Source: Mermis nigrescens (Eukaryota; Nematoda; Enoplea; Mermithida; Mermithidae). Taken from it: a DNA stretch of 64,000 nt. The stretch is from the NCBI GenBank assembly GCA_036768485.1, contig JAVLUZ010000150.1, positions 496,001-560,000 of the forward strand, given 5' to 3'. A model generated the notes under the pieces. The model made no database searches. It worked only from the letters and a program-made list of their open reading frames with translations, and was not told the origin of the DNA. Both the position numbers and the translations under genes were made by a program. Of the stretch, positions 56,060 through 64,000 are shown in pieces. The stretch's first letter is position 1. The number at the start of each line of letters is the position of its first letter.

Positions 56060-56823
56060 CAGGCCCGTAACCAGGATTCTATTGGGGTGGGCGAAACTTT
56101 ATATATCTCGAGAACCATTAAAAGATAGGCAAAGATAGAGGCAGTTTTGAGCGTATCTCGGCGAGCTATATACGATGGTGAAGAACAATTTCAAAAAAAT
56201 TTCCAAAAATGTTTCACTTTATTTCATATTGATATACAGCAAATTTATCATGTAAGCTGATTTCTCATCACTTGATCGACGAATTATTTCTTATATCTTG
56301 TCTTTGTACTCAATCATTGTGCTTTACAGAGAAAAACAATACAGATAATGAATAATTCGGCGCCAAGCGCCTGAAAAAATTGACATATTCTGCACGTCAA
56401 GCTCAAATTTGAGCGGTTTTGAGCGGGCTAGAAGACAAAAAGCATATATGAACAATGTATACGGCGCGAAGTTCCGGAAAAATTTCATGTTTCTCATGTC
56501 ATAACTCAAGTTTGAGCTGTTTTGAGTGAGCTAGAAGGCAAAAACTATAGCTGAACAATGACAGCGCCGGAAAAAAATTGACATGCCTTCTATGTCTGAC
56601 TCAAATTTGAGCAATGCTTAGCGGTCTAGAAGACAAAAACATACATAAACAATAATTCGGCGCTAAGCGCCGGAAAATTTTGAGTTCCTTAGCTTAAAAG
56701 TACGCTAAAAACCTGTTTTGGCGGTGTTTCAGACGCACTTCGCCAATTTTCCATTTTTCCTTTCGGGAGACTTTTGGGGAAAATTTTTTTCCATTTCGGG
56801 GAAGGGAGGCCCTTACGGGCCTG
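56060..56823 (+). mobile_element. hAT-type MITE (CAGGCCCGTAT family), long
   Basis: 764 bp, ends CAGGCCCGTAACCAGG and GGCCCTTACGGGCCTG, target duplication TGTGGCTT (56052-56059) / TGTGACTT (56824-56831), 7 of 8. Inside are four imperfect copies of a roughly 100-bp unit, each with a core (CGGCGCCAAGCGCC, CGGCGCGAAGTTCCGG, GACAGCGCCGG, CGGCGCTAAGCGCCGG) followed by GAAAAA and TCAAATTTGAGC. Confidence 0.88.
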
Positions 56824-56831
56824 TGTGACTT

Positions 56832-57797
56832 TGTCGAAAGTATTGATAGGAAATAATTATGAGATCCAATGAAAATGTGTCATCAGTGTACCATGCTACG
56901 TAAGAGTTGTATGTCTAATAGTATTCTGGATCTTTTTAAATCTCTTTCATTCGATCTGCTTCACATTTTGCTAAAATATTCAAGTAGTATATTTTGGCTA
57001 AATTCGGCGGCGAATCAATGAAATAAAAAATGTAATGCTAGCTTCAAATTCACAGTAACTCTTTCATAATATATGCATATCATCCTGAACAAATTTAATA
57101 AGAGCTTGTGTAGTGCACTGAAATGTTGAACAATTTTATTAGCGTTAATAGGACTATGAAGGGTAGATTTAGTTGAGTTAGTTGTCTTATAAATGAAATA
57201 TCATCAGCAAAGTCGCAGCACACGACGCACCCATTTTTCGGAAAGCATTAAGATGCAAAAATAAAATTTTTTGAAGTTTTTCAGGCTGTGCTTTCTAGAT
57301 GGAGTCATTTCCAAAGTAGAGATTCTTATGTAACAATTAAGAAATCCATTTAAATTTATGGAGAAGCGTTGTTAATGCTATCCTGATTTCATTAAAATGT
57401 CATTTAGAGGCAGCGGCGGATCCATGATTTTCTGACAGGGGCGGAAACCCAAATTTTCAAAGTAGTATCAAAAATTGTGTAAAAAATCCGTTCATTATTC
57501 TTAAAGTATCGGTTTCTTTGTCTATTAGTAGACATAATCATTTTTGATCCGAAAAAAGTTAGAAAATTTCGAAAGTTATTCACGAAAAACGCGCAAAATT
57601 AGTGCAGAAATCATCAAAAAGCATCGAAAATATAATCGAGAAATCTTTGTAAGAACGAAAAATCATTTTTCTGTACATAAACTACTCTGCTGAGAAAGAA
57701 TAGACTTTTTAAAACGCCAAGAAAGTCAGTAAATGTCATTAATGAGTACTACCCGGCGCGAAGCGCCGAAATAAGCTGAAAAACATGTTAAAAAATG
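56832..57797. other. Interior of the 55411 hAT, no coding seen
   Basis: AT-rich. A diverged CAGCGGCGGATCCATG segment near 57413 may be the end of a CAGTGGCGGAT element. Perfect core CCGGCGCGAAGCGCCG near 57753. Confidence 0.5.
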
Positions 57798-57805
57798 CTT
57801 AAAAC

Positions 57806-59619
57806 TAGTGATGTCCCGGTGCCGCTTTTCTTACCGGTGCCGGTGCCGGTACCCCCTGTACCGGCGCCGGTGCTACATTAGCATATTATATAGTGTACTA
57901 TGCTTCTTCAAAAAGGGTTAAATTTGTACCTATTTTTCACCGGATATACATATTAAGGGCAAAATTTCATTTGGCTAGTAACGACTTCATTATTTTTAAT
58001 TTATAGAATACATATCAATTTTCTCACTTAAGCATTAAACAAGCAAAAAATTGTAATAAAATTGAAATTCGAAGTAAAATAAAAGTTAAATAGTGTATTA
58101 TAAGTTTAAGTTTAGCGCAATCAAGATTGGCTTGTGCCACTTGTTTTTTTTGTACGAGACAAAGATTTTGAGGCTCGTACAAAGATTTTCGGAGCCATCT
58201 TTGTACAATGTACAAAGACTTTTTGGGGCAAAGTAATAGTAATTTTAACGTTTTTTGGAGTATTTTTAGCAAAATTTCTGAAAATTTTCGGCGCTTCGCG
58301 CCGAGTATCATAATTACATTCTATTTAGCTCCAAGCGCGGGCATTTAACACTCCAAAATCTATCTGTAAGCATCTTTGTACAGATTGAAGCATCTTTTAC
58401 ATCTATTTCCACTGTTTTATAAAGATTTTATGCAGAAAAAGAACTATTAAACAACTTTGCACTGTTTTCTGCCGTTTGAAGATAAAATTGACTCTTTTAT
58501 CTTTGCGTTGCATTAAATTCATAAGCAAATTGGTGTCTATTATGAGATTCAGTCAGCACATTGCAACCGCTTATTATTTATAATTGTGTAACACAAGTCA
58601 TTTTAACTTGCTGAGTCGAATTTTATGTGTAATTTCAACCTAAGACTCATGAAAATTTTGGCGTTTCGGGCCGAACTAATATAACCAGCTGAATTTAGGA
58701 CAAAGTTACACCTTTTGCGAAGCGTGCGGGTCACGGATAACAATCTAGTAGTATGTAAAAATGTGTACATTCAATTGCATATCTATACGTTATATGTACA
58801 AAAAATTTTCGCTCGTACAAAGACTTTACTAGGAGATCTTTGTACATGTACAAGAGGCTCGTACAAAAAAAACAGTGGCTTGTGCAGTAGTTGATTCTTC
58901 AGTCAAATCGAATTGGTTTTAGTGCATTAGTTAAATATTCAACTAATAAGAAACAAACATGAAAATAGCCACAAAAACTTTTTTGAGATAAAATTATTTG
59001 AGTTTATCATTTCACATTTTCAAAAGCCTCTGAAAACAAACATGGGATATATTAGTAATGCAGAAGACTTACATACACGTTCATTTGCAAAGGTTTAACA
59101 AGCTTTTCAGAATAATTTGCAGGAAAAAGTTTTGCATAAAAACTATTTTAAAATTCTAGCTGCGTTTTACGGTCTTCTGCTCATGAAATGGAAAAATAAA
59201 AATGGATTTGATGAAATTACGTTGAAAACTACTCTGTAATTGCTCATCCTTCTTGCCTACAGATGATAGAATTAGAAGAACTTCCCACTCGATATGTCGA
59301 TGTTTTTAATTTCAATTTACTTTATTTATTAGTGTCCACGCTTCCTGCTGTTAATTGATGTTTTCAATAAGATGTGTTTCGTTAAATGACTAATTCATTT
59401 ATAAAGCTCGAAGACTTGTTCTGAAGTTCAGTCAAATGCTTCTTTAATATAATCAAGAAGATTTTATTAACAAATGCTACCTTTTTGCGCCTTTATTCAT
59501 TAAATTGGTGATAATGAGTTCAATTATTCTTTTTTATCTAGCACCGGCACCGGCGCCGGTACCACCCCTAGCACCGGCCCGGTGCTTAGGCACCGGCGCC
59601 GGTGCCCAGGACATCACTA
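57806..59619 (+). mobile_element. hAT-type element with GGTGCCGGTACC repeats
   Basis: 1814 bp, ends TAGTGATGTCCCGGTGCC and GGTGCCCAGGACATCACTA, target duplication CTTAAAAC (57798-57805) / CTAAAAAC (59620-59627), 7 of 8. Subterminal arrays of CCGGTGCCGGTGCC and CACCGGCGCCGG. Contains a family A MITE. Confidence 0.93.
58138..58877 (+). mobile_element. Family A MITE (CACTG subtype)
   Basis: 740 bp, ends CACTTGTTTTTTTTGTACGAG and CTCGTACAAAAAAAACAGTG, exact target duplication GCTTGTGC (58130-58137 and 58878-58885). Perfect core near 58288. Confidence 0.94.
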
Positions 59620-59627
59620 CTAAAAAC

Positions 59628-60640
59628 CATCAAATAATACAAATTATTCTCTATTGCGCCCAACTATTTTTTGACGACAAAGAGCGGGCGTCCAACCTTC
59701 AACGCCCGCCTCTAAATCCACGCTCATTAATAAGTGAAAATTCGGTGCGAAGCTTCCGAATATTTGAGATTTAAACCGAAAAAAGAATAAAGGGGACTTA
59801 AATCCTTGCTTCTTTCCTTAGAAACATTTGCCTAGATTTAACCCAAAACCGATGAAAATGTCAGCAAAATATTTCTTAAACGTCCGCTAAAAAACTACAT
59901 AATGAAGGCTGAAATCGCCCTTTTTGTTTCTAAATGCTTTCTTTAAGCCATATAATTTTCGTAGCATACAAAAATTAAATTTCTGACACAAAGCCAGCTT
60001 AGAAAATAAAGTTATTAATAGCGGATGGTAAACGCCGGATAAATAACAGAAATCATGCTCAACAGTAGACCAAAAGCATTTTAAAAATAAAATTTTTCCT
60101 AATCTCGCCAGCTACGTATGTTGAGCTTATGAGATAGCGCACATCCTCCCACTCAAACCCTTTATCGCAGTAGATAATTAAATATCCGATTCACTTACCG
60201 CTATCAGCACCTCGCTCGTGCTATTAAAAATAAGTAAAGTTAATCAGAAAATTTTCAGATTATATGTAAGATTACAATTATAAATGCTAATTTTTTATTT
60301 TATTTTATTCAAGTTATTCATTCTCACACTCAAACTCTTCTGTAGTAACTATGATTAATGATTAATTTAATCGAAATTTGTTAGCTTCAAAAGTTACAGT
60401 TGAAGTAGAATTGTTGATGCATACAATGGCTTGTGCAATAGACTGTTTAACGCAAATCGGAAAATAATCTAAAAATTTCGCACAATTATGCAGTAAAAGC
60501 TGAGTTTAGTGCAAAATGTTGCGTGTGTCAAGAGAAGTGTTCACAAGATTATACGCCCATATCTTCCTCCTTTAGCTTTGATAGTAACATCTAAGAATCT
60601 CTGCTTCTGTCTTTTCATACTCATAATTTTTTATCTTTTT
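59628..60640. other. Interior of the 55411 hAT, no coding seen
   Basis: AT-rich, short ORFs only, none recognisable. Confidence 0.5.
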
Positions 60641-61106
60641 TAGGAACTCAGAACCGATCCGAAGAAGCTTCGGTTCCGGTTATTGAAAAATGAAAAAATT
60701 GGTTACGCTTCGACTTATTGAAAAATTAGAAAATTTGTTCTCTGTTCATGGTCGGTTTTAGCCGGTTCCGATTAAGCGGCACATCCCTAATGCAAAGCAT
60801 GGAAATTCTGGAGGGGTGAAATTTTAAAGTGCCTTTTGTGGATCTAAAAATGGTAGGTACGCGTCAAAAACATCGTTGTTAGGCATTTCTGACGATGCTC
60901 TATCTTTCTGGAGCACAGAACGATAAAAAATTCCGAAAAAAATCAAACAAGTTCAACAAAATATAGTAAAAACATGAGGAGTATACGGCGCAAAGCACCG
61001 AAAATTTGAAATTTGACTGTTTAGAGCAAATAGATAGCTAAAAACGTTTAGAAAAGCACCTTTTCACGAATTTTAAGGAAATTTGCGGAAACTTTCGGTA
61101 AATGGC

Positions 61107-61335
61107 ACTAATTATTTGCAGTTAACTGCAGATAATATAACACATAATGTAAAGTTATTTGCGGTCAAAAACCAGCGGCCTAAACTGCATATAATATAAC
61201 ACACAATGTAAAATTATTTTCAGTCAAAAACTAGCGGCCTAGACTGCAGATAATTTAATACAACGTAAAATTATAGGTATGCAGTTAAAAATCAGCGGCC
61301 TAGACTGCAGGTAATATAGCACAAAATGTGTTGTT
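61107..61335 (+). repeat. Foldback-arm tandem repeats
   Basis: Four copies of the roughly 62-bp unit with TCAAAAACCAGCGGCCTA, like the arms at 15950-16190. Begins GCACTAATTATTTGCAGTTA. No inverted partner is in the window. Confidence 0.88.
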
Positions 61336-61449
61336 AAAGTTGGTTTTTAAACCAAAAAACATTTCTAGTTAGAAAATTATATTTAAATGTGAGAAAAAAA
61401 CAAAAATGGCAAAAAAAGAAGGTAGATACACATATACACATAGGCACAC

Positions 61450-61482
61450 GTGGGCATGGGGGTTTGGGGGGTTGTATGCACT
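61450..61482 (-). repeat. Family G terminus fragment
   Basis: CACACGTGGGCATGGGGG followed by TTTGGGGGGTTGTATGCA is the reversed right end of family G, cut off where CAGGGATGAAAAAAACCC starts at 61484. Confidence 0.7.
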
Positions 61483-61551
61483 CAGGGATGAAAAAAACCC
61501 AGATTTGAAAATTTAGAATTTTGGGTTTTTTAGGGTTTTATCGGGTTTTTT

Positions 61552-61744
61552 ATGTTGAGGCTTGAACTCCGTAAAATTTATTTTGATTTAATTGTTACGT
61601 ATAATATTATTCATAATAATCTCTTACTTTCTGAAGATTTTTATAAGTTTTATGGTCATTCGCGTACTAGGAATGCATTTTCGAATCAGATCCATTTAGA
61701 AAAATTCGACTTGATTGTAAAAAGTATTGTTTTGTTACTGAATG
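61552..61744 (+). pseudogene. Non-LTR retrotransposon ORF2 tail, 5' piece
   Basis: Reads LRLELRKIYFDLIVTYNIIH, then a charged stretch, and is interrupted at 61745 by a hAT. This is the region after the reverse-transcriptase palm in jockey/CR1-like elements. It resumes at 63712-63858. The segment is related to the one at 13738-14060 but not the same copy. Confidence 0.72.
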
Positions 61745-62154
61745 TAGGGATGCAACGGATCCGGGTTTTCCAATAATATCGGATCCGGATCCGGATCCGT
61801 ACAATTCAAAATAACGGATCCGGATACGGATCCATAAAATTTAAAATAACGGATCCGGATCCGGATCTTTAATTATTAAAATAACGGATAATAACGGATC
61901 CGGATCCGGATCCATGAATATGCATTATGAACGCTTAATTTTTTGTAATACTTAAATTTTTGTTCGCAAGTACGGTGCTCATTAGTTCCAGAAGCAGAAT
62001 TACTGTAAGATGATGAAATAAGCAAAGCTGCATGAGCTTGGTTCAGTGGTCAGGATTGATCTTAATTCGGCTGTAGCTTGAAAAACTGCGAATCTGGCGT
62101 CTTCCTCTCATTAATCGGAAATGCCAAAAAGCATGTCTAGTCCTATCTGAAACT

Positions 62155-63443
62155 ATTTTACGCTAGCTGATAACGAAACTAAATCGCAATGTAATCTCTG
62201 CGCAGCAAAGGTTTCCAGAAGCGGTGGAGGGGTACCACCCAGTGTTTTTTTTGTACAAGGTCCGTTTGTACATGTACAAAGATGGTCCCCAAAAGTCTTT
62301 GTACATTTAGTACATGCAAATTTTTGTGTACTATAGTACAATAGCGATTTTAGTGTGGTAAAACAGGGTTTTCGATCTTTGGTAGCGTATTCTATCTAAT
62401 TTCTGGGTTTCTAACGCCAAAAATTATTAAAACTTGTCTCAAAACGGCGCGAAGCGCCGAATAATTTGACATCTTTCCATTCTAAATGCAAATTCTGCTA
62501 TTTTAAAGATATATAGGACAAAGAATTACTCATTTCGGCGCGAAGCGCCCGAAATTTTTGTGAATTTTACACCTTTTTACAGTTTTTGTCTTCCCAAAAA
62601 TCTTTGTACATTTTGTACACACAAATTTTTGGGTACTATAATATGGTACAGTAGCGATTTTAGTGTGTTAAAAACAGAGTTGCTCGACTTTTGGTAGTGT
62701 ATTTTAGCAAATTTCTGCGTCTCCAAGAGCGAAAATCACTATCATCTTAAAACGGCGCTAAGCGCCGAAAAATTTGACATTTTTCCTTTTGAAATCCAAT
62801 TTCTGCCAATTTAAAGATATATGTAACATACAGCTACTCATTTCGGCGCAAAGCACCAAAAAGTTTTGCGAATTTCAGACCTTTTTTGCAATTTTTGTCT
62901 TCCCAAAAATCTTTGTACATGTACAAAGACGGTCCCGAAAAGTTTTTGTACATCGGGAAAAATCTTTTCCGAGTACAAAAAAAACACTGGTACCACCTGT
63001 ATGAAAAAGCGTCTGCAAACTAAGCATGCGGCGGATTATAAAAAGTTCAAAGCAGAGGAGTCTCAGCAGATCGAAGAAAAGGAAAGAGGTATTCTTGTTA
63101 AGCACAGATTGTAGAAGATTCGCGTCAGGCATGTCTACTTTCCTTTGCAGCAAAACGCGCAGATTGCGAAAAGACTGCTTTGAAACATGAAAAGCAAAAA
63201 GTACAAATGACAATGGAAGCATGCTTACTTGCTGTATGTAATATTTTATTTTTATGAGAGGATTCCTAATTAACTTATGTACGATTTAAGGGTAAAAAAT
63301 GGAATAACGATGATGCAAGATCAATTGATATAGATGAGCGGTTAGTTGAGCTTATGACTTTGAGCAATCTACCATTTTCTTTGGTTGCAGAAAAGCTGCT
63401 GTTTCTTGAATACAATTTGCCTGTCATTGAATTTGAGTATTAA
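62155..63443 (+). pseudogene. hAT transposase N-terminal region with split BED zinc finger
   Basis: The first half of a BED finger, CNLCAAKVSRSGG, lies at about 62190-62229; the second half, MKKRLQTKHAADYKKFKAEE, at 63001-63060. BED fingers bind DNA and sit at the N-terminus of hAT transposases. Between them is an intact 750-bp family A MITE. Further on, W-N-N-D-D-A-R-S-I-D and LVELMTLSNLPFSLV (about 63301-63385) match the next conserved hAT segment. Frames differ between pieces and the catalytic half is absent, so this copy is dead. Its relation to the GGATCC repeats suggests this transposase family once mobilised that element. Confidence 0.85.
62240..62989 (+). mobile_element. Family A MITE (reference copy)
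   Basis: 750 bp, ends CAGTGTTTTTTTTGTAC and GTACAAAAAAAACACTG (exact inverse), exact target duplication GTACCACC (62232-62239 and 62990-62997). Cores near 62447, 62536 and 62755. Palindrome TTTGTACATGTACAAAG at both ends (near 62265 and 62911). Confidence 0.97.
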
Positions 63444-63711
63444 GTCAATCAAAGTAAAGCTTTTGTCTCATAATGATGTTGTTTCTTCAATACAATTCAA
63501 GGTTTAATGATCTTTTATCATAATCTCTTGGATCCGTTTAGGATCCGTTTTAAACTGTAAAAATAACGGATCCGGATCCGGATCTTATTTTTTAAAAATA
63601 GCGGATCCGGATCCGGATCTTAATTTTTCAAAATACCGGATCCGGATCCGGATCCAAAATAATACCGGATAATAACGGATCCGGATCCGGATATCCGTTG
63701 CATCCTAATTA

Positions 63712-63858
63712 CTAGATCAGCTAGAATTTGGAACGATCTTCGACAATATATTCGAAATTCTCCAAATGTTGAGACATTTAAGAGAAATTTAGTTTTAAAA
63801 TTCAAAAGATTCAGCAGCCTTATAGAGAAAATTAGTTTTACCTTAGACTATAAGTAAG
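63712..63858 (+). pseudogene. Non-LTR retrotransposon ORF2 tail, 3' piece
   Basis: Continues the fragment at 61552-61744: RSARIWNDLRQYIRNSPNVE, then TFKRNLVLKFKRF and a stop near 63856. RIWN-x-L and FK-x-x-L are typical of the last part of jockey/CR1-like ORF2. Downstream sequence to 64000 is AT-rich and probably its 3' untranslated region. Confidence 0.78.
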
Positions 63859-64000
63859 TGAAAACCGTCTTAATTGTCCTTGCGCAGGTTATTGATACAA
63901 CAAATTTTTTTATTACAGTAATTTATAGTTCAAATTGCATTGCATTGACGTCATGTTATTGTATTTCCTTTGGTTTTTTGTTTTTTTTTCAATTTGACCT

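Larger units (their letters stand above)
55411..60789 (+). mobile_element. hAT-type element with GGTTCCGG repeats, 5.4 kb with passengers
   Basis: Ends CAGAGATGTTCCGCTTCCGG and CGATTAAGCGGCACATCCCTA, subterminal GGTTCC/GGAACC repeats at both ends (55425-55575 and 60645-60785). Target duplication ATGCACAG (55403-55410) / ATGCAAAG (60790-60797), 7 of 8. It contains a family A fragment, a CAGGCCCGTAT element and a second hAT that holds a family A element. No intact transposase is visible. Confidence 0.88.
55396..61105 (-). mobile_element. Family H MITE split by a 5.4-kb hAT nest
   Basis: The short left piece CATACATGCACAG (about 55398-55410) and the right piece starting GCATGGAAATTCTGGAGG (from 60797) are the two halves of the H terminus GCACAGCATGGG. 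The right piece continues through the core variant CGGCGCAAAGCACCGAAAATT (near 60985) and is lost near 61105, where foldback-type repeats begin. Confidence 0.85.
61745..63707 (+). mobile_element. hAT element with GGATCC repeats
   Basis: Ends TAGGGATGCAACGGATCC and GGATATCCGTTGCATCCTA, with subterminal arrays of CGGATCCGGATCC at both ends (61755-61915 and 63525-63695). It contains remains of its own transposase (BED finger and following region) split by a family A MITE. The target duplication is not clear; TTACT occurs on both sides. It disrupts a reverse-transcriptase fragment. Confidence 0.9.

Overview
The window is invertebrate, probably arthropod, nuclear DNA. It is AT-rich, has spliced genes with multi-kilobase introns, and carries a 100-base run of N typical of a draft scaffold. 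The arthropod guess rests on the protein flavour of the three host genes; the species cannot be named from this sequence.

Three host genes can be reconstructed by hand from exon homology, GT/AG sites and intron phase. (1) A dUTPase gene on the plus strand (exons 5353-5476, 8576-8757, 11098-11223; 143 aa, all five motifs). (2) The 5' part of a phosphatidate cytidylyltransferase (CDP-diacylglycerol synthase) gene on the plus strand (exons 20161-20271, 26174-26208, 35794-35890, 40574-40749, 43724-43843), spread over more than 23 kb. (3) The 5' part of an AKAP1/spoon-like mitochondrial anchor protein gene on the minus strand (exons 53503-53814, 52003-52144, 48767-48975, 46836-47073, 45721-45863), with an N-terminal membrane anchor and a KH domain. 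Genes 2 and 3 converge on the N gap at 45500-45599, and both lose their 3' ends there.

Almost everything else is DNA transposons, mainly short hAT-type elements recognised by CAGNG or TAGGGATG-like ends and 8-bp target duplications that can be read directly. I name the families here: G (about 250 bp, ends CATAGGTGGGC / CCCAGGTGTG, 13 copies plus a fragment), A (450-750 bp, ends CAGTGTTTTTTTTGTAC), H (300-460 bp, ends near CATGATCT / GCACAGCATGGG), I (330-420 bp, ends near CATGCACATAGG / GTGCACCTATG), several hAT families with GC-rich palindromic subterminal repeats, and CAGGCCCGTAT, CAGTGGCGGAT and CAGGCACGTAGCT elements. There is also a Tc1/mariner remnant, a frameshifted piggyBac, two foldback elements, minisatellites and two non-LTR reverse-transcriptase tails.

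Layout: 0-5.3 kb repeats; 5.3-11.2 kb dUTPase; 11.3-15.8 kb foldback, minisatellite and GGAAAATGG arrays; 15.9-18.4 kb nested foldback; 20.2-43.8 kb cytidylyltransferase gene with a four-level transposon nest in intron 1 and piggyBac in intron 2; 45.5 kb gap; 45.7-53.8 kb AKAP1-like gene; 55.4-61.1 kb second deep nest; 61.1-64 kb a reverse-transcriptase fragment split by a hAT that is itself split by an A element.

The most notable points are a G element inserted exactly at the splice donor of dUTPase exon 1, a hairpin-forming core containing GCGAAGC that recurs in otherwise unlike elements, and hAT families that keep one outer end but each use a different palindromic subterminal hexamer.
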